In this document: in pieces, positions 12,601 through 23,149 of the stretch
Layout: every line of letters begins with the position of its first letter
Numbering within the stretch: position 1 is the first letter of the stretch
DNA from: Ptychodera flava
Lineage: Eukaryota; Hemichordata; Enteropneusta; Ptychoderidae
Length of the DNA stretch: 64,000 bases
Assembly (NCBI RefSeq): GCF_041260155.1
Contig: NW_027248377.1
Span: 156,501 to 220,500 of the forward strand
Direction: 5' to 3'
The notes under the pieces: model-generated
The model's input: only the letters and a program-made list of their open reading frames with translations
Told to the model about the DNA's origin: nothing
The model's database searches: none
Translations under genes and position numbers: made by a program

Positions 12601-13166
12601 GGAAAATTCTTCCCTTCACACGGTTTTGACATCACTAAGCATTTCAGGTTAGTTCCCCCTTTCCAAGAAAGGATGTTGATAAATATTTCCTTCATTTTGA
12701 GAAAATTGCTCAGAGTCTGGATTGGCCTAAGGAGTCCTGGTCTATGCTTTTGCAGAGTGCTTTGGTGGGTAAAGCCAGAGAAATTTACATTCAATTGTCA
12801 GTAGAGCAGGCTTCAAATTATGATTCTGTGAAGGAATTAATTCTCAAGGGCTATGAATTGGTGCCTGAAGCTTACCGTCAGAAATTTAGGGATTGTGAGA
12901 AGGTGAAAGATCAAACTTATGTTGAATTTGCTCGAACAAAAGAACAACTGTTTGACCGTTGGTGCTCTTCTGAAAAGGTCAGTCAGAATTATGACAAATT
13001 ACAACAGCTTGTTTTGATTGAGGAATTTAAAAGGTGCATCCGGAGTGACATCAAGACGTTTATCAATGAACAAAAGGCAGATACATTGGAGGTTGCTGCA
13101 CGTTTGGCCGATGATTATTCATTGACCCAAATCTTTATTTCTCAGCAAACCATCCCAGTCCTTTTT
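12601..13166 (+). pseudogene. gag: gag capsid region, SCAN-like
   Basis: This stretch, starting near 12601 in a third frame, encodes a helical capsid domain. Key segments are KYFLHFEKIAQSLDWPKESW, LLQSALVGKAREIY, YELVPEAYRQKFR and FARTKEQLFDRWC. This is the capsid module of Gmr1-like elements from which the vertebrate SCAN domain is thought to derive. The frame is open to 13166, where the nested family-A element begins and adds foreign codons (SPHGHRPGG...). Confidence 0.82.
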
Positions 13167-14161
13167 AGTCCCCACGGACACCGTCCGGGGGGACTTATAG
13201 GTTTGGTCATGTCCGTGCGTGCGTGTGTCCGTGCGTGCGTGCGTCCGTCCGTCCGTCCGTCCGTTCACGCAGATATCTCAGAGACGCCTGGAGCGATTTC
13301 ATTCAAACTTAGTAAATGGATTACTTCATATGTCATACAGATGCACGTCGATTTGTTTTGTGATACGATCCAATATGGCTGCCAGGCGGCCATTTTATTA
13401 TGATTTTTTCATGTACAGAGCCATTACTCTAGCATGTTTCAACCTATTTTATTCAAAGTTGGTACAAGGACATTGACCTATGTCATACATATGCACCTCA
13501 ATTTGTTTTGTGATACGATCAAATATGGCTGTCATGCGGCCATTTTGTTACGATTTTTTCATATACAGAGCCATAACTCAGGTATATCTGAACCGATTTT
13601 ATTCAAACTTGATACAAGGACATTGACCTTTGTCATACATATGCATGTCAATTTTTTTTGTGATACAATCCAATATGGCCACCAGGCGGCCATTTTATTA
13701 CAATTTTTTCATGTACAGAGCCATTACTCAGGCATGTTTCAACCGATTTTATTCAAAGTTGGTACAAGGATATTGACCAATGTTATAGCTATGCACATCA
13801 ATTTGTTTTGTGATATGATCCAATATGGCCTCCATGCAGCCATTTTGTTACGATTTTTTCATGTACAGAGCCATAACTCAGGCATATCTCAACCGATTTT
13901 ATTCAAAGTTGGTACAAGGACTTTGACCTATGTCACACACATGCACATTGAATTGTTTTGTGATAAGATCCAATATGGCCACCGTGTGGCCATTTTATTA
14001 CGATTTTTTCATGTCCTGAACACAACTCAGACATGTATCAAGCGAATTTATTAAAAAGTATTTTGATCACAGACCTAATGAAGAGGACTCTATCCTCTCT
14101 GAGGACCTGTAATCAAAGTACCCATTAACAAGTGGGGACTGTGTCATCAACGATGACTTGT
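13167..14161 (+). mobile_element. Family-A tandem-repeat (HINE-like) element nested in gag
   Basis: The element starts AGTCCCCACGG, a hairpin with CCGTCCGGGGGGACT, followed by a GTCCGTGCG/GTCC microsatellite (about 13210-13265). Five 150-bp tandem repeats come next, with anchors at 13343, 13493, 13643, 13793 and 13943. Near the 3' end AGTGGGGACT mirrors the 5' end, then GTCATCAACGATGAC forms a terminal hairpin, and the element ends at TTGT. It is flanked by T on each side. The gag frame to the left and right is in register when the element is skipped, so insertion made no target duplication. The open frames across it arise from the 150-bp (3 x 50) period. Confidence 0.85.
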
Positions 14162-14573
14162 TTTATCATAAACAATGCAGGTAAATTTAACTCCTCCTTT
14201 TCATCCAAGAATTTCTCAAAGGAGAGTAGGAAATCAAATGACAACAGTTCACACAGTTCAAGTAACACTCCCACATCATCAGATCCCAAGTCTCAATCTC
14301 CTTCTGACAAACAGTTCGGTACACTTTCTTGTAATTATTGTAAGAAAGACGGCCATTTAATGTCAGATTGTTTCAAATTGAAAAGAAAACGTGAAGGTCA
14401 AAGTAGTCAAAGTGGATCTAAGCCCACCGGCTTTATTTCTTCATCAACTCGATTAGAGTCTAATAATGTGTGCAACACATTTTCTGAGGTTAAACCCTCT
14501 CATCCCCAATTAATGAGCTCAAGGTCAATTCTTCTCAAGATAGCATTATGGGTATTTCGAACCATTTATTCAT
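14162..14573 (+). pseudogene. gag: gag nucleocapsid region with CCHC zinc knuckle
   Basis: After the nested element the gag frame resumes with a Ser/Lys/Asn-rich linker and a C-X2-C-X4-H-X4-C knuckle (CNYCKKDGHLMSDC, 14330-14371), the RNA-binding motif of retroelement nucleocapsids. A basic tail (KLKRKR) follows. The frame stops at 14573. Confidence 0.82.
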
Positions 14574-14599
14574 GATGGTTTTATATCACTTTCTAGTAA

Positions 14600-15330
14600 T
14601 TTCTCTTCTGCTACCCCTGTCAAATTTTAAGAGATACCGGGGCTTCCCAGTCTCTTTTGTTGGCAAATATCCTGCCGTTTTCTGAAAAGTCATTTTCAGG
14701 TTCTAAAGTTCTTATTAAGGGGGTAGATTGCAATGACTTCATTCCTGTTCCTCTCCATAATGTCTATTTGTCTTCGGACTTTGTTTCTGGACCTGTGACT
14801 TTAGGTATTAGGCCTTTTTTGCCTTTTGAAGGGATTCACCTTCTTCTTGGAAACGACCTTGCTGGGGACAAGGTCATTACTAATCCACTTGTGACTGATA
14901 ATCCTACTTTAGATCAGGATCCAGAGCCAATTGAACAAGAAATACCCGATTTATTTCCATCATGTGCCATTACTCGAGCCATGTCAAAGAAAACTTCTGA
15001 GAATCAAAATACTCTCAAAAATAATGTCACAGATGTTGCCTTGAATGACACCTTTCTCAGTCAGGTGTTTGACACGGAGCATTCCGTTATCCCTCGTGGA
15101 TTTGAAACTTCCAGTAAAACTTCTGCTGACCAAAGTCAGACATTTTCTAGATCAAATCTCATTGCAGAACAACACAAAGACCTAGATATTTTGTCTTTGT
15201 TTGACAGGGTAGATGATGAAGATAAAACTTCAGATAGCTCTGTTTCCTATTATACAAAATCTGGTATTCTCATGCGTAAATGGAGACCTTCAGATGTCTT
15301 GGTTGATGACGATTGGGCTATAAAACATCA
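14600..15330 (+). pseudogene. pol: Retroelement protease and linker
   Basis: An aspartic protease active-site motif, DTGAS, is encoded at about 14633-14647. About 75 codons later comes HLLLGNDLAGDKV, the usual second conserved motif of retropepsins. A long acidic, Ser/Thr-rich linker follows (to about 15330), with CAITRAMSKK just after protease, as in related elements. Confidence 0.82.
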
Positions 15331-15959
15331 AATGTGGTTCCAAAGCCCTACCGTGCTGAAATATTGCGCCTGGCCCATGAAACCCCTGGGCTGGTCACTT
15401 AGGAGTCAGGAAAACTTATCATAAAATTCTCAGTCACTTTTATTGGCCTAATCTCAGGCAGGATGTAGCACATTTCTGTAAAACTTGTCACACATGTCAA
15501 ATGGTAGGAAAGCCAAATCAGACCATTCCAAAGGCCCCTTTACAGCCAATTCCTGCATTTCAAGAACCATTTAGTAGGATACTAATAGACTGTGTTGGGC
15601 CCCTACCAAAAACAAGATCAGGAAATGAGTACATGCTGACAATAATGTGTACATCAACTCGGTTCCCAGAAGCCATACCACTGAGAAATATAAAGACATA
15701 GACTATAGTGAAAGCTTCAGTCAAATTTTTCACTTTATTTGGCCTCCCTAAATGTGTCCAGTACGATCAAGGCTCCAACTTTATGTCTGGAAGTTTTCAA
15801 CAAGTAATGGATCAGCTAGGCATTAAACATTATAGGTCATCCGCCTATCATCCAGAAAGTCAGGGTGCTCTTGAGCGATTTCATCAAACTTTGAAAAACA
15901 TGATTAGGACGTACTGTTTTGACACAGAGAAGCAGTGGGATAAGAGAACAGTGGGATGA
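15331..15959 (+). pseudogene. pol: Integrase, zinc-binding and catalytic core, frameshifted
   Basis: An HHCC zinc-binding module spans about 15375-15505, ending FCKTCHTC. A one-base frame change lies around 15395. The catalytic core follows, with the three acidic residues in context: LIDCVGPLP (first Asp), VQYDQGSNFMSG (second Asp) and HPESQGALERFH (Glu). A TAG stop interrupts the core at about 15699. Integrase sits directly after protease, before any RT sequence, which is the diagnostic gene order of the Gmr1 group. Confidence 0.88.
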
Positions 15960-16470
15960 AGGAATTCATTTTTTGCTCTTTGCTGTTAGAGAGTCATTCA
16001 GGAGTCTCTTGGTTTTAGCCATTTGAGCTTGTATTTGGACATACAGTCCGTGGCCCACTTAAGCTCGTTAAAGAGAAATTCCTATCAGACGATGATGATT
16101 GTCTGAATATTTTGCAATATGTGTCAGATTTCCGTACGAAACTCTCTAAAGCATGTGAATTAGCCAGAGAAAATTATTGAGTCATCTCAGCAGTCAATGA
16201 AAATCAAATATGATAAAAGCACCTCAAAACGGAAGTTTGAACCAGGTCAAAAAGTTCTTGTTCTACTTCCAATTCCTGGCAAACCACTCCATGCTCGTTA
16301 CTTTGGGCCATACCTAATTGATAAGAAATTGAGTGATTTAAATTACATCATAATAACACCTGACAGGCGAAAACAAAAACAGCTATGTCACATAAATATG
16401 CTTAAGCCATATTTGGATAGGGATAATCCTACTATAACTCAGCCTGTCAGTACAGTCAGTTCTGGCCATT
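15960..16470 (+). pseudogene. pol: Integrase C-terminal region with GPY/F module
   Basis: After several frame breaks (15960-16196) a frame opens at 16197 with FEPGQKVLVLLPIPGKPL, then RYFGPYLIDKKL and LCHINMLKPY. This is the GPY/F module at the end of gypsy-type integrases. It binds DNA and supports multimerisation. Confidence 0.78.
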
Positions 16471-16584
16471 ATGAAGATAGTGATACTGAAACTGACTTGA
16501 GTGAAAATACTCTAAATTCAAAGCTGGGCTCGGTCAAGCTTCAGAACTCAGAAATCCTGGAGAAGCTGGGGTCTACAAAGTTGG

Positions 16585-16815
16585 CACACCTCCAGCCAGA
16601 ACAACAACAACAGCTGAAAGAACCAATCTATGAACATTTGTTCCAAGATATTCCAACGAGGACAAACATCATCTATCACAACGAAGATGTCTGCGACAGT
16701 AATCCAGTGGAACAACATCCAGACAGACTGAATCCTGCGAAAGCGGAATATCTCCAAGAGGAAGCCAAGTATTTGCCGAACAATAACTTTATCGAACTCA
16801 ATAAAAATAACTGGA
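16585..16815 (+). pseudogene. pol: N-terminal remnant of reverse transcriptase
   Basis: In the same frame as the integrase tail, this encodes the segment before the RT fingers: IYEHLFQDIPTRTNIIYHN, then QHPDRLNPAKAEYLQEE and NNNFIELNKNNW. Family members continue into the palm with its YxDD box. Here the sequence passes almost at once into RNase H, so roughly 250 or more codons of RT core are absent. Confidence 0.75.
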
Positions 16816-16822
16816 CTTTGCC

Positions 16823-17197
16823 ATGCATACTTTATGCCAAATTCAGTGCCATTTCAAGTTTTCCAATACCAAATTGCAAGAGGATAGTCATGGGACAGAT
16901 CATCCTGTTTGCTACCTTTCACGCAAATTTAAGAAATCCCAGAGAAACTACTCTACAATTGAAAAAGAGTGTTTATCTTTGATATTAGCTTTACAGCATT
17001 TTGAAGTTTATGTTACTTCTTCAAATCAGCCAATAGTGGTTTATATTGATCACAACCCTCTTGTTTTTCTGCAGAAATTTAAAGGCAAAAATCAGAGATT
17101 GCTAAGATGGAGTTTAATGTTGCAGGAGTTTAATCTTGATATTAGACATATCAAAGGCAGGGACAATTTAATTGCAGACTCTCTCTCTCGTATTTAG
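16823..17197 (+). pseudogene. pol: RNase H domain of the LTR element
   Basis: Starting near 16885, this frame encodes HPVCYLSRKFKKSQRNYSTI, then EKECLSLILALQHFEVY, VVYIDHNPLVFLQ and GRDNLIADSLSRI before the stop. This is the RNase H-like domain that follows RT in gypsy-type pol. It degrades the RNA strand during reverse transcription. Pol ends here, about 135 bp before the 3' LTR. Confidence 0.85.
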
Positions 17198-17320
17198 AGT
17201 TTATTGTTGTTCACTTTCAAGAAATTTTACTTTAGAGTAAAACAAAATTTGAGTACTTAAATCCTTTTCAAGATTACATTTGTAAAAGAAAGATTTTTCT
17301 TTGAAAAATTTTCTTTTTTT

Positions 17321-17332
17321 GAAGAGGGGGTG
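17321..17332 (+). promoter_or_regulatory. Polypurine tract
   Basis: GAAGAGGGGG (plus TG) immediately precedes the 3' LTR start. This is the expected primer for plus-strand DNA synthesis. Confidence 0.75.
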
Positions 17333-17902
17333 TGTTATGTAGGTCATTTCCCCCACACTCATCATGACCTGAGTTCAATTAGTCTAGAACATTCTCAGGT
17401 CACTGCCCTTGATGACCTAACAACCTTGAATTCAATTAGTCATGTTTGGAATGTTCTGGAAAGTGATTAGTTGTGTAAGGGAGATAATTTTAGAACAGTA
17501 ATTAGCATGTCAATAAAAGTTCTAGATTGTTCTTATATGCCTTTATAAAAGGGACGTGCCGGCTTCCAGTCAGACTTTTGGGATCGTGTCTCTTGTGTGG
17601 TTACTAAACTCCAGCAGTAGTCATTCTCAAGACTTTTCAAGACCTTCACTGCCAACGCTGGATTTATACTGTGGACTTTGTGCAACTTCAAGCCTGCAAG
17701 CCAAAGGACTGTTCATTCATCAGACTGACTGTTACAACTCTGAGACTGGAGCTTTGCCGTCCCAGCTGAGATAAGTAGTCTGTACACTTTTAAAGCTTGT
17801 ACTCTATCCCTGACTTAGCAATTAGTTTTATTTTCGTAATAAATTTTGTTTAAACGTTAACTGCTGAGTTCACCCTTTTGTTCGTATCCTCTACACGTAA
17901 CA
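17333..17902 (+). repeat. 3' LTR (570 bp)
   Basis: Same ends as the 5' LTR (TGTTATG...GTAACA). It is followed by GTTG (17903-17906), the second copy of the target duplication. The TATA box and AATAAA are retained. Confidence 0.92.
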
Positions 17903-18330
17903 GTTGACAAATGCAATGGTCAAGAAATAAGCACATACTAGGAAATAAAGCCTTAATATAATCACAGTAAATCGCATTGCTTCGCTGACAAAGTCCACCA
18001 CTTAGCTTTCCATTGCCGTCTGGTTATTATACTTGCACATAATTATGACCTCTGTAAATATGTAAAGGATGGATGTGAGTTGTAACACAAAGATTAATGT
18101 TTAGTAATTTCAAAATTCATTTTCTCAAATTTATTTGTATGTGTAATTTTCTTTTTCAAAGGTCACTTGTATCAAACAGTGACTTCTTGTAGACAATGGG
18201 TTGCCCACTTACTGTGTAGTATAATATAATAACTCATGACTCATAAAGCATTTAGATCCTAAGAAAATTTTCTCAGTATTACTGTACAAATGAAACTGTA
18301 ACTTGTAAACAAGTAAAGACAATGAAAAAT

Positions 18331-18947
18331 GTAGATCATTGTCACGAAACACGTTTCAAACAAGGTTCAAATTTGTATCTGCCAAAAATGCGTACGAGAA
18401 CTGGTCAGTTTGCAATAGGCCAAACCCGGAATTCGAATCGACCACGGTACAAACAAAGCCATGTGCGCAAACGCGCACAGACGTACGTGTATTTCCATAC
18501 GCGTTCAGTACACATGTGGGTTTGTTTGTACCGGCATCACGTGATTATTTAGGCGTACTGAGTATGTAGAACGGCGTACGCATCGCGTCCTTTTTATTCC
18601 GGAGTAGAACCATTTCATACACAGGCGCCAAACTCTGGAATAATTTACCACGTAATGTAAAAGCAAGTACTTCAAGAAATGCATTTACACATTCCCTAAC
18701 AGAGCATCTTTTGAATGTACAATATCACGTAGATATCTGTCTATTTCTTGTATTAACATGTTGTATCTTTACCAGTAACTGTCTCATATAAGCCCTCGTA
18801 TTATATAATGCAATGTAATGAGAGATGGGGCCAGACTCGATTAGCTGTAAGCTATTACTTCTGGCTTCCAATATTGCCAGTGTTATTTATTTACAAATGC
18901 ATAATCGGATTTATTACATGTTTTGTAAACAATTTAAATTGGCAATA
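18331..18947 (+). mobile_element. 5'-truncated LINE insertion with 20-bp target duplication
   Basis: A perfect 20-bp direct repeat, AAGTAAAGACAATGAAAAAT, brackets the segment (18311-18330 and 18948-18967). Inside, at about 18625-18720, the plus strand encodes GAKLWNNLPRNVKAS followed by HSLTEHLLNVQYHV. This is the characteristic C-terminal end of a non-LTR reverse transcriptase. About 200 bp of 3' untranslated sequence follow, ending TTGGCAATA. The upstream part (18331-18590) is CpG-rich and not clearly LINE coding. Confidence 0.82.
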
Positions 18948-19111
18948 AAGTAAAGACAATGAAAAATACAGATTGAAATCTCTCAAAACAAATGGATTTC
19001 TTTGTACCTATAAATCTAACATATTGGATCATTGACAGATAAAGTTTGGTGATGTGATGACTTCCATTCATATGATACCATAATTAATGTACATTGTATA
19101 TTTCCTTTCAG

Positions 19112-19141
19112 AAAGACATGGCTTGGAAGCTGCAGAGGAAG
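19112..19141 (+). CDS. 30-nt microexon 3 of the coiled-coil gene
   Basis: The acceptor TTTCCTTTCAG and donor GTTAGA bound 30 nt. In the shared phase it encodes RHGLEAAEE plus split codons. The donor is weaker than at the other microexons. The next 1.1 kb is intron with no recognised features apart from a degenerate exon-like copy near 20142. Confidence 0.42.
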
Positions 19142-20141
19142 GTTAGATTCAAATCTTATAAATTGTTCATAGCTTTAATTTCCCTACATACGTATATCAT
19201 GGGGAGCTTGGTTTAAATGAGTGAACATCTGTCTGACTCTCTGTTTAACTGTCTACATGTATCTCTGTGTATGTACCATATATAATATGTATCCATACTT
19301 ACTTTTCCAGTTTTAAAGTTTGGTGTCAATTTTGTTTAAATTGTTTGTTTCAAAAAAAATGTCTTTGAAGCCACTTGACTGGAGATTTCTAATTTGTTTT
19401 TAGATGCCTTCAGATTTGTTTCAAAAATTGCAAAATTTGTTTAACTTTTTGGTCTAATTTTCTAATTTTTAAGCAAAAAGTCTCTGATTAAATCAACCTG
19501 CTGAAAACTCTCAAATTTGGTTTTGATTAGGCATGATGTCATTCACATCTGATAAAATGGTTAAATTCATATAGTGTCAATATTGCGACAAAGAATTTCA
19601 ATTTTGGCAAAAACATTTAGGAAAATACGTCTGATAGTTTTCAAATTTGATTTACTAGTTACATTTTTGGCTCTGATCAATTCAAATGGAAGTACAGTAC
19701 AGGGTTGTTGATGTATTCTTAGTAAAATCTTGCAAGTAACATACTACATTAAAATTATATCCCATATGTTAGTTATTAAGTCCATGGTATACATACACAC
19801 TGAAGTAAAGTGTGATCTATGTAAAATACATTGTGCTCTTTTCTGTTAATTAAAACGATGAATGTTGAGTATACGGATGATGTATTGTAGTCTCATCATG
19901 AGAAAAATACAGCTTTTACATGATCAATTAAATACAAAGGTAAAATTTGAGATAATATGACCAGTGAATCTCATGACAGAGAATATTGGTAAATGCCAGT
20001 ATACTTTTTAAAGAAATATGCAAGAACAAAGTGTATGGATATTCATCATTTTCAAGGTGTGCAGGATTTAAAGCTAATTAATATTTCATGAATGCATTGA
20101 TGACATTAGTTGTGTATATGTACATGTTATATTTCTTTCAG

Positions 20142-20161
20142 AAAAGCAGTCCAAATTTATG
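20142..20161 (+). pseudogene. Degenerate microexon-like sequence
   Basis: TTTCTTTCAG precedes 20 nt (AAAAGCAGTCCAAATTTATG) and GTTGTT. The upstream intron resembles that before the exon at 19112. The length is not a multiple of three and would break the shared phase, so this is more likely a decayed duplicate than a used exon. A 26-bp tandem duplication follows (about 20183-20234). Confidence 0.3.
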
Positions 20162-20272
20162 GTTGTTTTGCCTAATATTCATGATTTAACCTCAGTATAT
20201 GAGTTTGATTTAACCTCAGTATATGAGTTTGAACATAAAATTAATTCTGATCCTCCACTTTGCTTTTTACAG

Positions 20273-20293
20273 AGAAGAAGAAAGCTGAGCAAA
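20273..20293 (+). CDS. 21-nt microexon 4 of the coiled-coil gene
   Basis: The acceptor GCTTTTTACAG and donor GTAAGA bound 21 nt that encode KKKAEQ in the shared phase. The strongly charged composition fits the downstream coiled coil. Confidence 0.5.
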
Positions 20294-21514
20294 GTAAGAT
20301 GTTATATTTTATAAAATTATCCCATAGCATACAATTCCGAGTAATAATTTTGTGATATGAACCATTACGTAGTTATCATTGTTGTGTACATTTTTAGTGT
20401 TTTCACCAAAACTTTCATACAATCAATGTTTTGGGAGCTTAGTACCACTTCTGTTTTCCATTATAGGATTGAATTCTTATATGATGGATACCCTTTAACA
20501 TTACCTTGGAAACTAGTGGGAAACTTTACTGGGGTGCAGACCTCAACAAAAACTCTAACTAATATTCTCTGAAATGCAAAGGGTCATCAGAAAAATAATG
20601 ATCTGTGCATTTTCATTATATCCCGAATACATAGATCAATATTTTTGGTTAGAGTATAATGAAAATTGATATGTAACTATACTAAAATAAAATTTGAAGA
20701 ATAATCTATTTTCCTGTTAATATACAAATGTACAGTTCAAAATTGTAAAAGGGATAGAAAGGACCATATCAGCCAGCATTTGATCAGAAGTTTAACACAT
20801 GGTGCAGTACATGCTTGAGGAAATTACCATTATTCAAGTCACTTAATAACTCGTCCAGGATGAGAGGATTATCAAACAATCCAATTATAGTGGTTCATTG
20901 ACAAGCTTGCTATTTGCAGGTGAAAATCTGATTTTAAACAATGATATACATTCTTAGATCAATGGACTGTTACCTTTCAGATATGGCAGATGTTACGTAG
21001 TATTTTTGAAGTTTTTAAATTCTAACAAATAGAGCCTTTGAAGGAAAGATGCAGTAAAATGTTATACATACACATAAACTACATACAAATGTAAATGCAA
21101 CTTGAGATCAAACGTTTTTCACTATTTGGGATTTGTATGATTATCACAAGTTACTGTCCAATCCAAAACCATGTTGAAATGTTCACTATTAGCTTGTAAA
21201 CTTGCCGGGTGTCCGTTTGTGTAAAATGAACTGTTATTGTTTACATTTGATTTCTAGTTTGAAACAGCATTCACAATCTGATATTGTTGTAAAAGATGTA
21301 AAGCTATAGGCAGCCAACTCAAAGTCCATAGGGAATTAGGAAGACTGTGTGTATAAACAAAATGTGTCTGTGTTCACAAGAACCCAGAGCCCGTTGAAAT
21401 AACAGGGCATATCTTTTCCTTGTAAAATTGTGCAAACAGATGATAGACTCTTTTTAAAAGCAGACTGGGTACAATTTTATATTTCTAATATTATAAATGT
21501 TTTTACATCAGTTT

Positions 21515-21574
21515 GGTACAATTATTAGAGCTATATCTTATTGATTTCTATATGGTAGCCCTAATTATTGTACC
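21515..21574. repeat. Short fold-back (GGTACAATTATTAGAGCTA type), copy 1
   Basis: GGTACAATTATTAGAGCTA pairs imperfectly with TAGCCCTAATTATTGTACC across a short loop. The same fold-back occurs at 40109-40164 in the paralogous unit, so it predates that duplication. Confidence 0.7.
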
Positions 21575-21689
21575 CAACTGATATTCAGAAAGTTGTGATT
21601 GTATCACACCTTCAGTATATGTGAACATGAAATACATGTAATTAATAAATGTACACATACAGTACCAGAATCACATAACTTGTAACCGC

Positions 21690-21960
21690 ATTTGCGGTAC
21701 GCGGCAAACATGCGGTAACTGTGCGGTAGCATTGTTCTCTCCCGCAAGGTCTGCGGTATCTATTGTTTCATGCCCACTTCTCATTGTTTTATTGCCGCAA
21801 ACACTGCGGCAACGCGTTTGCGGGAACTCACTGATGCCTCAAAACATGCTGCAACAGCAGTGCGGCAACACACTGGCAACTCAATGCTGCGGTAACACCT
21901 AGTTGCGATTGCATTCTATTGTTCTAAATGTTGAAACTTGTGCGGCAACTGAATGATTGA
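21690..21960. repeat. Left subterminal GCGGCAA/TTGCCGC motif cluster
   Basis: Many copies of TGCGGTAAC, GCGGCAAC and TTGCCGCAA in both orientations follow the left inverted repeat. A matching cluster lies inside the right end (about 38180-38390). Clustered subterminal motifs are often transposase-binding sites in large DNA transposons. Confidence 0.65.
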
Positions 21961-23149
21961 CAGCTTCAAAACCACAGCTGAAGAAATTGCGACTCTGTAG
22001 GCCTACTACAAACCAAATATAAATGCAAATTTGAACTTCACGGAGTGGTCAGCTGTAGGCCTACACAGCAAGACAGGAAAGGTGGCAACTTAGCATGCTA
22101 TTCACAGTAATTGAGCACCAAATCGCCAAAATTGTAAAGGGAAATATAAATCATGTCTTTCTCTTTGGTACACAACACAATAAATAGCCTATCACTGTAA
22201 AATATTTCTCTGGCTGGGTGGGCCGGGTGCGGTATGTTGCGAGTTTGAATCCGATCGATAATTTAATAAATTTCTTCAATAAAGATGACATCGCTGATCT
22301 GAGAGAGACATGATGTCGAAGAGAAATTTATTCGATGATTGTGACCATCAGGTGAGTCACGGTCCGGTGGTAAGTTGATGCCACAACACATCGCAGAAGA
22401 CATGTTTTCTATTTTTCAATGCAAGAAGTGAATGCCGGTGAACTCGGAACTGATCACTGATCTGTACGAGTCATTTCAACTTTAGTGGTTGGTATATGCT
22501 CAAATACAGTTTTAAAATTTCCACAAGTACGATCCACGACTAAAAATGCAGAATTTTTGTTGAAATAAAGCTTTCTCTTTCCTCAATTTTCACTCATAAA
22601 TTATCGTCAACCGATCATGACACCCGTTCCATAGCTTCATGTTTGTATCATGCGAGGAGGTGAAAAATGACCATGTACTCCCTTGTGACCGCGTCAAAGT
22701 TTGTGGAGATAATGTAGGATTAGTGCTATAAAGCCTTCAATGACAGTAAATTGCAAACAATAATTCTACAGACGCATTTATTTCTCTTCTGACGGGTGAA
22801 ACCTCAGGCACCCATGCGCTGCGTAATCTGCTTGATCGATCGTGAAACCATGGAGGTAGAAGCTTCCTAGTGGTGAAACTAACAGGAGTCTGTAAATACA
22901 ACTGGTCATCAGTGTAGTGCTCATGACTTTCCTATTTTACATCGTTTGTCCTAACTTTTGTCACTGTCATTCAACAATCTGTGGAGAGACTGTGCTCTAA
23001 TACTATAGAAATATACCGCCATGGTAATATTTAGAACTGCCGTATCTCCTTATGTTTCCCGGTCGGACAAAGACGCCTCTATGACAGTACGGTCAGATAA
23101 GTCCCCGCAACCTAGTATAGAAAGAATTGTAGTCTATACACAACGATGT

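Larger units (their letters stand above)
11518..17902 (+). mobile_element. Gmr1-like LTR retrotransposon (Ty3/gypsy domains, integrase before RT), defective
   Basis: Two ~570-bp LTRs with TG...CA ends enclose a primer-binding site, gag, protease, integrase, a reverse-transcriptase remnant, RNase H and a polypurine tract, all on the plus strand. GTTG at 11514-11517 and 17903-17906 is a 4-bp target duplication. The pol order is protease, integrase, RT/RNase H. That order, with gypsy-type domains and SCAN-like gag, defines the Gmr1 group. The element is broken by several frameshifts, a 995-bp insertion in gag (13167-14161) and an internal deletion removing most of RT. It lies within a presumed intron in the same orientation as the gene. 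Confidence 0.9.

Noticed and set aside
13434..14054. 206-codon open frame with repeated LFCDTIQYG-type segments
   Set aside because: It is produced by the 150-bp tandem repeats of the family-A element, whose period is a multiple of three; the same happens at 59837-60686.
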